Part shown: positions 47,768 through 58,803 of the stretch, piece after piece | How positions within the stretch are numbered: position 1 is the stretch's first letter | Layout: each line of letters opens with the position of its first letter | The notes under the pieces: generated by a model | What the model saw: the letters and a program-made list of their open reading frames with translations, nothing else | The model's database searches: none | What the model was told of the DNA's origin: nothing | Translations under genes and position numbers: made by a program | Assembly: GCA_902729315.2 (NCBI GenBank) | Contig: LR746278.1 | Coordinates: forward strand, 3,667,501 to 3,731,500 | Length of the DNA: 64,000 nt | Reading direction: 5' to 3' | Source of the DNA: Spirodela intermedia | Taxonomy: Eukaryota; Streptophyta; Magnoliopsida; Alismatales; Araceae

Positions 47768-50212
47768 AGACTAAAACTCATTTACGACTCATTCTCATGC
47801 TTAGAGTTTGAAAGTACAATGTAGCATGCTCTTCAGCATGCTGTAGCTTGGCAATGAAGGGGGACAATTACTGTAAACCGTGCAAACCTTTGTAAGGAAG
47901 TTTATTGACAACGAGAATTTGCAGTCAAACGATTAGCGGTGAAGGAAAGCATAACATGCATTGTACACATTTCGTTCATACTCCTCCTTGCGAACTTTTT
48001 AGGCGGTCTCCAAATCTTCGCTTTTTACAATGAGAACCTTTGTTAATCAATAAAAGCGATGCCAAACTAGGGTTAAATAAATCAAGAAAGATCGGTTTAC
48101 CGCCGCACACTGATTCGAGGATTTTCTTGGAGTAACTCTTAGTCTATTGATGATGAGTATGTGCAAGGTTGATGGAGAAAGTTTTCTTCATTAACTGTTG
48201 GCAAGGCATACTAGCACGTATCCCGAAGTTTCAACTACTTGACAAGCGCAGCTGATTCTCAAGTATTGAACATGGAGCAGTTGGACGTCACTTCAATACG
48301 ATGATCTGAGCCTCCATTAAAGAGCTAACGTAGCCAATTGAATTGAATCAACTTTTTTTCTGATGTGATCTACGTCGCTACCGAAGACTACAGTTGCCCA
48401 CAACCACGGCTTTACATTCTTCCCTGAGGAGATTCTATTGAGCTACGTCTAGGACGAGAGCAACGAGTGAAGCAATTTAGTGGGTTTGAGTTTGAATTTG
48501 ATCCCCGCCTGCGTTTCAGTGTGGAATATGATGTTCATTAGAGCGATGATGCCGTAAAAGAGAATAGGGGGTTATATGATGGGGGGATCCTACGTAGCTT
48601 TGCAAAGAAAATGTATGAATTTACTCCCTATATAGAAATATTTACACCCATCAACGTACGACTGTACTTTCTGAAGGAAGCGAGAATAGTGGAGGGTGAA
48701 GAAAAGGTAATTTTTTGTGTTTTTGATTGGTATTTAAGCTTTGTCATATGTCATTTTCTCGTAAAATAGATCATTGAAATCTTGTAGAGGAGCGTCTACA
48801 GGGGGGGGGGGGGATACCAAAGACCAACATCAGATAGTGCAGCTGAGTAATCGTCTTGGTGGAAGAGCAATATTTTTCCTATTTATCACTGTAGACAAGC
48901 CTTCTCAATGGCCAAGGAACATGAAGCGGCGACCAGAAAATCTAATCTGCACTTTGGTCTCCATCAGCAGATAACATGTATCCTCTTCTTTTTGAAGCAT
49001 CACCTTGTGAACCACTAAATAAACGTCGCAATCATGAAATTTTAATTGGAATGAATCCCGAAAATATGAAAGCATACAAAAACTGATGCTAAATGTCGTT
49101 TTTCTCGTTGAATGATTTTGATATTCTTCTTCTCCGATATGCATTAAGTGCGGGATATTATTTAAATATTATTTCTCTGTTAGTGAATTAAATGTTCATT
49201 TCATGAGCATGGAACAACGATCCCCATATCACATGAACTTTACCCCGCATTAGATATCATTGATTCATAAATAATAGCAAATATTATATGAAGTACGTTT
49301 CTAATATACTTTTCGTTTTCTTTCTTGACAACATGATAATAAGAAAACTTCTCTTCACATTCAAGATTCTGCTGTTCCTACTCCTTGCAATGGTATATCT
49401 TACATATAAGATACTATTTTCATTAAATAAAAATCATTCCGGGAATATTTATCCGACTACCGATTTAAATTTGATACCAGATAAAAAATTCTTTCTGATG
49501 GCACCCAAGTATCCTTTTTGCCCGTGTAGATTCATGAATAATGCAGACCCGTAATGCTACTGGATGTCATTGGAATACCATTGTCTTTACATAATTGTGA
49601 TTCTCCTATGGTTTATGGCATTGACTTGTCATTCTTAAATTATTAGAAGCATTTGCCTCTAAAACTGTTTAAAATCATGGGAGGAATAAAATGAATTCGT
49701 GGACATATCCTCCTTTTCTCGCTTTTCATAATATTTATTGTCAACGAACTGTATGTAAGTTCCTCATGGAGATATGCTGTTAATTAATCAAACATATGGA
49801 GGATGTGAATCACATAAAAAATTGCTAAATAGTGGAGTAAAACGATTAAAAGAAGATTTCATGGATTCGAAATAATAATTCATTGAATTGAAAATGACCT
49901 CTTACCTTACATAAAGGATCACAAGCAAAGGATAAGCTCAAATTCCATTACAATTCTGATCCTCAAAGGCATTTTCAATTATTTTTTCTCAATATAGATC
50001 CGTAGGCTAGATCTATATTGAGAAACCAGCAACAGCGTTCTTCATAGTTGTGTGATCAGGATCTCCACAATAACTTTTCTTCCATGAAGTGGGTTTCCAA
50101 TTTTTACATTGTATTTCGACCTTTTCATCAAATATTTTTGTCTTTTTTCAATGTTTGCTTCAAGTAGGTGTTTAACTTTTTTTTTATTTTCTTAAACTTC
50201 TATTCATGAAGC
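47768..50212. other. Intergenic DNA before the saposin cluster
   Basis: AT-rich. Contains a G13 homopolymer (48801-48813) and a perfect 16-bp-stem hairpin (49985-50025). An open frame at 49288-49554 encodes a hydrophobic, Phe/Leu-rich stretch (for example KLLFTFKILLFLLLAMVYL) that I cannot assign. No gene is supported. Confidence 0.6.
49985..50025. repeat. Perfect inverted repeat, 16-bp stem, 9-nt loop
   Basis: The arms 49985-50000 and 50010-50025 are exact reverse complements (TTTCTCAATATAGATC and its complement) around a 9-nt loop. It lies about 190 bp upstream of the first saposin start codon. Confidence 0.9.
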
Positions 50213-53200
50213 ATGCGAGGAGTAATGGTGAGGGATAAGCCTACCTTTCAATGGCAGATGGTTATAATCATATGTATTGGTCTCCTTTCAAGTCTGGATG
50301 TGTGTGCTGTAAAGAGAGACGATTTGATTTCCATCACTGAAGGTGAGTAGGATGCCATAATAATAAAATTATTTGTTTCCATGAAGATAATTTGTTACTC
50401 TTCTTGTTTCGTTTTGAAATCTCAATGAATGAACTACATTTTAATTCACTCCATGTTCAGTAATCCTAGATACAAGAAGTTATATTTTAATGGAAAGGTT
50501 ATTTTATGAATGACAAAAAATTTTAAGAGGAAAGGCTTCATGTATTTGTTGAAATAGTTATTCAACGAAACTAGAAGAAATATTTCACTTCACTAATTCG
50601 AGTTAATTGGAATCTCAACATTGGTTCAATATTGTTTATATGTTGCTCTAATAGTGTCTTCAAAATTGATGCCTCCTCCTCACAAATACAATTATCTTCA
50701 TCCACTTGCAGGTACACAATTTACTAGTAAATCATCCATTAAAAATCTTATAGTCTGATGTTTACATTTAATAAATAAATTACATGTTGCGTTATTATGT
50801 TTTAGAATAACATTTTATATGAGATAATTCAGTTTATTCTTATTTTATGTAGGGGAGAATCAATATATGGACGAAAGTGCCAACTTTCATAAGGATGAAG
50901 TGATATTAGGAAAGGGCAATAATTCATTAGAGGTAATCAAGAGCAATCCACTCCACAATTTATTTCAAAACCTTTCAAACAAAGTTGCAGAAACTTCGTC
51001 GGAAAAGTATTTGAATCAGAAATTGGTGCACATTAGAGGAAATTTGTAACCTTAAATCAATTTTGTTCAAAGAAAAATATTTTAAAACAAAACACCTAGT
51101 AAAAGTTTTCAACATTAAATATATTTCAATCTTATTTAAGGTACTTGAGAAACTTGTGGAAATATATTTCCATCAATCTTTCTGATGTCTTCAACTGTTC
51201 TTCCTTGGAAGATGAATATGCAAAAATAGTGATTTATAGTAAATGAATCATGGCTTGGCAAGCCATCAAGAGATAAACTTTCTACTAAGATGTTTTTATG
51301 AGGAATACTTGTCACAACATTGAAGGTATTGGCTGACATATGTTTTGAATATATTTTAGTTAGTGAGTATATAAAAATATATCATTTATTTCTCATTGGC
51401 TGATATTTAGAAACTATAATTAAGCCTATAACTTCACTTAATAAATATAAATATCCTTCAAATTTAAAAAATATTTAAATCATGAAATGCAATGCCTTTT
51501 TAAAGAAGGTTGACCAGGGCATGAATAATTTTAGTAAAAATTTAAGAATATAAAATTTGATAAATGGGAAAATTATTAACGTGTATGAAATTATGTTGAT
51601 GTAGGAATGTATAAGAAACATGGATTTGAGTAGTAAATACTGGATTTATTTTATTATTTTATTCATAAATTAGTTATAGGAGCTGTATATCTTGATGTTA
51701 TATACATACATTTTCGAGTTTATCATATTTTAAAAATTAATATATTAAAAATAAAATTTCCTGATGTTTTTACATCATTTTAATTTCCTTGATGTTACTA
51801 ATCATGGTAAAATACATACAAGTAGGCCATCATCCCTTCACCAGGTTAACTTTTCTGATGTGAACTTCAAAAATAACATACAATATTTGCATGTAAATAC
51901 ATGCATTGTAATTAAACATCAATTTTAGTTAGATCGAAATTGTGGAACTTCTTCAGAGTGTACTTTCTTGCAATAGTAATGAATAGTGAGGAATTTTTAT
52001 TGTTCTATATGATACACAGTGAAGGAAGTGAATGATAGATTATTTTTTTTTATAAATATGAATATAAATATTTGGAGCGGTTTTGACCAGTAATATTTTA
52101 CTCAAAGGGCTTATCTTATGAACTATTACATTGACATAGTCTCTAGATTATCAGTTTTGCAATTGACAATAATGACCATGTATAAAAATGATTTTTTCTC
52201 TACGAATTGAAAATCTTATCAATTCACTGGTGTAAAATTCCATAAAATATTTATATATTTCCATATTCACATTTTGAGGCAATACATTCGCAGAATGCTG
52301 ATTTTGTTGAAATGGTAATACACTACAATCCATATTTGACATAGCATGACCATTGCATAGAAATTTCTTTATGGTAAAATTCTTATATAAATAGTTATGA
52401 GCATTAAAAGTTATCTCATTGCATCGCCATTCTCATATTTTAATTCAAAATGCTGCATTAGGTCGCTACATTTCATAGGAAATATATTTCTTTTTGTGAC
52501 AATAGTTTTTCTGGAAAAATTATTTTGGAGATGGATGTTGATATCTAAAAGCTAGATTCAGGGTGTGCATCTGACTTTTAATTGTCCGTTTATATGGTTT
52601 AAGTTTGACTATATCAACATTCTACAAAGTTTCTTTTCAGATAATTAGTTCATGTGTCACAATATTTTCAACACTATACATCATGTCAAGGTTCTGGACA
52701 TGATTCCATCATGTATCTAGTAAACGAATTTCTGATCTAAATATCATCCTTTAACAAAATGATGATTTGTTTTGATCTATTATTATTCGATTATGTTGTA
52801 ATTCATTCCCATTACTACTATTTATTTTCATAAACTTTTCATTATTATTAGCATAAAGAATTCAAGACTTGCACCCCATGTCGCACTTCAATAGAACGAG
52901 TGCATAACATTGTGGGAGACACCGAAAGGCAGGTTAGATTGCCATATTATAAAAAAAATATAATAAATTTAGTTATAATGAAGTTATCTGAACATAGTTG
53001 TAATTTCGTGTCATAGATTATGATAGTCAAGATTCTTCATGGAGTTTGTGAAGTAACAGAAACCTATGTCAATGAGGTGAGCCTATCTTTATCATTATTA
53101 TATACATACTAAGTATTTCCATTAATTTCGTGCAAAGTTTTGACTAAGATTGGTTTTTCAGTGTAAACGGATGATTTTCATATATGGGCCACTTCTTCTT

Positions 53201-53332
53201 GGTAATGTTCAAAAGGTCTTGAGTGACAATGACGTGTGTTACTTAATGAGCATGTGCAAGGATCCTCTACCACAACCAAGTCCACCTCCACCTGAAGATG
53301 GAAAATATGCCACTGTGTATAGTGGAATATGA
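50213..53332 (+). CDS. Saposin B domain protein A (single domain, domain-2 type), secreted
   Basis: This predicted protein of 173 residues has five exons: 50213-50342, 50853-50932, 52852-52932, 53017-53076 and 53162-53332, all in phase. A signal peptide (MVIIICIGLLSSLDVCA region) leads into a short linker that ends NSLE. One saposin-B domain follows, with all six cysteines at 77, 80, 108, 118, 143 and 149. Saposins are small, disulfide-bonded, all-helical proteins that bind or extract lipids in lysosomes or vacuoles. The domain matches domain 2 of the next gene in exon borders and motifs: CKRMIFIYGPLLLGNVQKVL here, CKKLIFAYGPIVITNIQKVA there. There is no domain 1: exon 2 encodes only 26 residues, and the 1.9-kb intron after it is extremely AT-rich. 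The C-terminus has a proline-rich tail (PQPSPPPPED). The first ATG after an in-frame stop was chosen as the start. Confidence is lower because exon 2 rests on splice signals alone. Confidence 0.75.
50933..52851 (+). other. Saposin A intron 2, 1.9 kb
   Basis: Very AT-rich. This is where the exon for domain 1 sits in the neighbouring copy. The frame stays open after the donor for 38 codons (SNPLHNLFQNLSNKVAE...). A fragment near 51141 reads EKLVEIYFHQSF before a stop, weakly like a saposin helix. No intact domain-1 exon is visible. Confidence 0.6.
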
Positions 53333-56300
53333 AGAAGCAACTAGTTGTTAGCTTCTTATATTGTCTAGTGACAGAAGAGCATAAGTGTTCATAGCTTTAG
53401 CATCATCTTCATGCTTTTGTAATAATCTCAATACAAGAAGAACAAAGCTATATGGATTTTAGTGATGCCAATTCATAAATCAACTCAAAATTATCTCAAA
53501 AATGTATTAGACTTGCAATTTCTCTTCAGAAATAATTTACTTTTCTTTTCTAGTTATTTTTTGATACATAACAATGCACCTTTTAGCCTTAGCCTAGGTT
53601 AACCCTATTTTTCACTAGTTTTCGCGTGATAAACAGTTCGCTAAAAAAAGAGATCGAGGCTAGGTTTGGAGCTTTGACAGTGTTTATACTAAAATAGAGA
53701 ATCCGTTTATTCGCCCATGTGACTACCTTGCTCTCTCTCTCTCTCTCTCTCTGATTTTTTTTCTTACTCGAATATGTGGAATGCCAGGCAAGGAATCTCA
53801 AGGATCAGTCTAGGCTGGAGCACATTTCTTCTCCACTTTCGTGTTAAGTAGGGATCTATATCATTTATCGTGGCGAACATTTTGATAACATTTCGTTATG
53901 TTTGAGACAAAAGTTAGCGCAGAGAAAATGAATGAAAGTTTAGATTACAAAGGGGATTTTAAGTCCCTTAATTTTTTAATCTAGACATTGTTTACATTTC
54001 TAAAACTTGCGCTGTGACAATCATGGCTAATGTTCTTTCTGCTTTTCTATCATTTATTTTCGCTACATAACTCGCAATCAATTTTTGAGCCTCATGGTCG
54101 TTCTCTTCTCCTCATTATGACGTCGAGTTAATCACACTGACCTGTAAATATAGATTCTAGTTGCATAGAAGTTTACTTTGAATGATGGTCCAGAAAGAGA
54201 ATATGCCAAAATATCTCCATTGAAGCTAAAGAGGGGCTGGCAGAGATGATGGTAGAGTTCACAAGAGACTAAGAGAAATAGAACACTGAAGACAAGGAAC
54301 GGTATGATATGATAGTTGTGCCTGAGAGTGAGACGGGGTTTACGGAACCCTTCTGTAGCGAGTCGTGGTAACAAGAGGAGATTTATCTCTCTAATCTTCT
54401 AATATCATGAAGTCATTAGAAGTTGTCAAAAACCTAACCTCAATACTTTGTGAAGAAGTTACGGATGTCTGCAATATTTTAAAGGTGCTGATCACAATTC
54501 TGTATTGAGTTATTTATCCACATAAATTTTCTTGGAAATTTTTCATACAAGTGAGATCTATCACCATAAAAGTGATATTTATCACTTTTCTCAGTTCAAA
54601 CATACATCCAAGCATTTGGTTTTGAATTTTTTTTCTTGATTTCTTCCCGGACTGTCTTTCAATGTAGCATATTGTAGGATTTTTATCATAAGGTAATCAA
54701 CCAAATGAGTTCTTAAATCTGGGACTATTTATGAATAATGAAAATAGTGAATACAAGAGCTGCAAATCTCACAACATTGAGTTATTTGTATCTTATGAAA
54801 TTGTTTAAATTTCTAAATAGGTTTATTTAAAAGGTCAAGGAAGTTCATGTCGAAAGAACAAATAGAAAAAAAAATCAAGAAGTTTATGGACCTAAATATT
54901 AGGTTTAGAGAACTCTTTGGTCAATCATCTGATATTCACCCTTTTTATGGGTTCTTAGGACAATTTTAATCTAGAGCCTACTGAACGTTTAATCAGTTTT
55001 GGAGATTTAAGTTCTTAAAATCGTAAGAAAAATATAAATAATTATTCAATTACACCATATCCATTGATGGAAATCCTGAACGGATCCATAGTGCCCTTGG
55101 TATTATAGTTTATGACCACTATATGAGCATTTAACTAAATGTTAATCAATAATAAGTGGTTAGTAGAATCCTTTGACGTACAACTTGAATTTATGCAAGG
55201 AAATCTGGTATTTAAGATTATTTGTGAAACTAATTTTAGTAGAATACTATTTTTTAAAATTTTACACTTGTAAATTCGTAAATATTTTAAATTGTGAGCA
55301 CATGGAGTTCAACCTATCATTATTTCATTTGAAATCTTGGATGCCTATTTCATAATTTAGTCAGAATGCTGAGGGTTGATTAGTGTGGCTTTATAATCAA
55401 TGGATAGCACCTTGATATTCTATATTAAAATACTTTACTGAATATAGCTTTACTATTTATGCTGAAGGCTATTATGCCACATTGTATGTACCGTGGATTG
55501 ATTGTGAGGAGATTAGTGCTTCAATATAGTATTAAAGATAAGACTTACCTTTATAAATGATGTATATGTGTACCTAGACTAATCCAAATGAGAATTTAAG
55601 TTACTAGGAAAATATTTCTTTCCATACAGATTGTTTGTTGAGAAAGTGAAATCTCTTATTAATCACGTGTCGTACATATATTATTGAACAATTTTTTGCA
55701 AACATAATTAAATATTAAAAAAAAGGTGCGATGGAATCAAAATTATACATGTAAGAGATTGACTTAGACGTTTTTGGTTTCTACTTGTGTCGCCCTAGAA
55801 TTTTTTTCTTTCCAAAGCTTGAGTTTCAAATTAGACAGAAATGTATCCTTGAAATAAAATATAAAACTGGAACAGCGTGAATCACAACCCTGAAGTTACA
55901 TTGCTGGGAAGACAAAATGAAAATCGAAAAACAACACTAATGAGTTTTGTCTAACACTCAATTTTTTTTTTCTCTTCCTCCCTACAAGCTCATTTGCAAT
56001 GACCACTGTGGTTGGACAAAAACTAAGCAAAGGTACCCTTGGAGATTCTAGAAAATTTCTCCAACCTATAAATAACTTCACTCGAAGATGATTAAAATGC
56101 AGCAGGGATTAATCGAGTGAATCGTCCAAAAAGTAGCCGAAAATCAGTCAAATAACCAGAATAGCAGTTATTTATGATACCGTATATACCATGTGATTCA
56201 CGATGTGTTCATTCATTTTAAATTGATGAGAATACCCCAGCTTCATCATAAGAAGTTTATTTAAATTCACGTTAGATGCAAGGGTACCTTCTGAATTTTG

Positions 56301-56652
56301 ATTCCACCAAAGATCGTCTTGCCGTCAGTCCGAGTTTTCGAGTGAAACTGCAAACTTTTGACAGACGATAACTCCAGTGTCCTTCGAGAAATATCAAGTC
56401 AAAAGTTCCCTTCGAATCCGCATCTTACCAACGATTCCGGTGTGCTTCTCCTTCTTTATTTCGAGATTCTAAGGACGACATGGGGGTCCCCGTGATGTCG
56501 CCGGGGAGGCTTCCAGAAATTCTCTTCGGATTGCCACCTGTAGAAACAGACACGACTCACCCTGTAATCGACTGTAAAGGACGCTCTTTGTGTGATCGAA
56601 GTTTCCTCAAGCGCCGGAATGGATTTGCTCCCGTCGAAATTCTCTCTCGCTC
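53333..56652. other. Intergenic DNA between saposin copies A and B
   Basis: AT-rich with a CT tract at 53731-53752. No coding sequence is recognised. The short open frames at 54132-54374 and 55896-56081 match nothing I know. Confidence 0.65.
53731..53752. repeat. (CT)n microsatellite
   Basis: Eleven uninterrupted CT units, 0.4 kb downstream of saposin A. Confidence 0.95.
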
Positions 56653-56660
56653 TATAAATA
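56653..56660 (+). promoter_or_regulatory. Candidate TATA box of saposin B
   Basis: TATAAATA lies 197 bp upstream of the chosen ATG and directly after a pyrimidine-rich TCTCTCTCGCTC run. Position and consensus fit a core promoter. No transcript evidence is available. Confidence 0.45.
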
Positions 56661-56856
56661 TTTATATCTTATACAGTCCAGCACTCCCTCAGGAAACAGG
56701 CAACGAGGCCGCCCGTTCTCCTCCTGTGCTTCCTCTGCTCTGGTGATGAGCTTACCATAACCTATCTAATTCCTGATTCCTCGTCGATTGGGCTGACACG
56801 TGACATGGATGATCAATTTTGTCATGTTTTCAGGTTTGTGTTTGGTGATTGTGGAA

Positions 56857-58803
56857 ATGAAGAGTTCTTGGAGTGTGAAGATCATGGTTGCACCTTTCGT
56901 TGCCGGAATGTTGTTTCTGGTTGCCTCTGCAGGTTCTGCTAAGGATTCATTCGCCCCCATTGCCGGTCATGCAGGAAGTAAGCGTGGGGGAGACCCTTCA
57001 TTTTCCCCTTTACCGGAGTTCTTCATACGCGACATAAGTTTTGCTTTTTTCATTATTCCTAGCTTTCATTTATTAAGGATACAAATGGAAGGAACCGGCT
57101 ACGACATTTAACATCTGAAAGAATACTGTGAAAATGTGAACTTGGATGGCTCGGAGTGGATAAAACTGCTCATTTTGAAGTTTTCATTGTTGTATGACTA
57201 TTAGCATGTCCCTGCGCAGGAAGTAATCCTCTCGATGATCCTCTCACTCTTGACGAACTAGCAAAGTTTTTTGCCCGAGAGGATCCCGATCCTTCTCCGA
57301 ATGGTTACCCAGAAAACTACTGCCATTCATGCCTAGAGATCTCAAGAAAAGCTGAGAAAATATTGAGCGATCCTGGTCTGCTGAAAGAAATTGATTACGT
57401 TGTTAGCACAGTTTGCGAGCTTGTGCCTTCCGGTTTCCAAGCAAAGGTATTAGTTTTATTCTAAATGGCGTGAGAAATATTCGAGATTTATTAAATCAGA
57501 TGTCCTTCAACGTCTGCTTCAACCTTTCCAGTGTGCAAAGATGGTGGAGATGTACAAAACTGACGCCATCATGTTTCTCCAAGATGCATTCCTTGAGCAG
57601 AATTTCTGCAACAATACGGGGATCTGCTCTAATCTGGCTCAAAGGACTTCTCTCTCTTCTTACAGAAGGACCAAGTTGCTCTCTGCCATGGAGCCCTTCG
57701 CAAAAACGTTGAGTAAGTTACACAAGGCCATAAATGTGGAAGCATTACACAGAATTATCAGCGATGGATATGGCCTAGCGGAAAACGGAAGGCCTCTCGA
57801 GGTATCTACTTTAACGCATCCTCAAGTCAATCATTTTCAAAAAAAATTTAAATCATTCATCAATTGCCACTGAAGTAATATTTGGGTTATAAGGAAAATA
57901 CATAAGATGAGTTTCATAAGTTAGCCGTGGATCACATATTAGATGAAGACAATAGGGATCCTCCGACCATAATTCACTGTTGTAAAAGGAATTTTTCATA
58001 TTTTTTGCGTTTGGCATTATCATCACCAATAACAACGAGAATATGATTTAAATTGGTTTCAAAATATTATGTACGCTACATTTATATAAATACCAGATGC
58101 CTTAGATTAAGTTGTCCCTCTTGAAACCAGATCTTCTCCTGGCCCGGAATATCATGCAGGAAAAGTTGAAGTGGTTTTGAAATTGTGTATGATCTTCCGG
58201 TAAAAGCTGTTTTGTTTTCGTTATAATCTGCAGTCGAATGCGACCTGCACTGCCTGCCTCAGTATTTTAGGGAAGATTCGTAGTGAGCTGGAGGACCCCG
58301 ACAAACAGGTACTATTGATCCTAAATTGTCCATGTTAATCTCTACAGCTTTTTAAACGCTCTATACCCTTTTATTTACAGCTGAAGATTATCACGTCTCT
58401 TCTCAAAGCCTGTGAAGCCGAAGTGTTCGTCTACAAGGTAAAGTCCCTCTTTCCCTCCCTCATTCACAATGCACAACCCAACTGAACTTGAAACGACGAC
58501 CTCTCTCTTATTTTAAAGTAGACGAACAGAGAAAGAGCGAGGAAGAGAGAGAGAGAGAGTGAGAGTGGATAGAGAGAATACGTCTACGGTTTATCTTAAG
58601 ATGACAGCATTTTTTTGCAGTGCAAGAAACTGATCTTCGCTTACGGCCCCATCGTGATAACAAATATCCAGAAGGTTGCGAGCATGGATTTGTGCCACAT
58701 GGTGCAGATCTGTAGGAACCCCATGAACAAGACCGTCCATTGGAGCGTGGCGGACTCTCAGCCACACATCAAGATCGCGCCTGCCCGCTTGGACGCGATG
58801 TGA
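56857..58803 (+). CDS. Saposin B domain protein B (two complete domains), secreted
   Basis: This plant prosaposin-like protein of 310 residues has six exons: 56857-56977, 57220-57446, 57532-57801, 58234-58308, 58381-58437 and 58621-58803, all in phase. A signal peptide (MVAPFVAGMLFLVASAGSA) precedes two saposin-B domains, each with the six conserved cysteines: 75, 78, 106, 117, 142, 148 and 211, 214, 242, 251, 275, 281. Domain 1 contains YCHSCLEISRKAEKIL and CELVPSGFQAK-CAKMVEMY. Domain 2 contains TCTACLSILGKIRSELEDP and CKKLIFAYGPIVI. Such proteins are targeted to the vacuole or secreted, and the mature saposins interact with membrane lipids; substrate and partner are unknown in plants. The arrangement is like Arabidopsis two-domain saposin proteins. 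The ATG at 56857 was preferred over an in-frame ATG at 56800 because it leaves a normal signal peptide. This is the only intact copy of the three. Confidence 0.88.
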
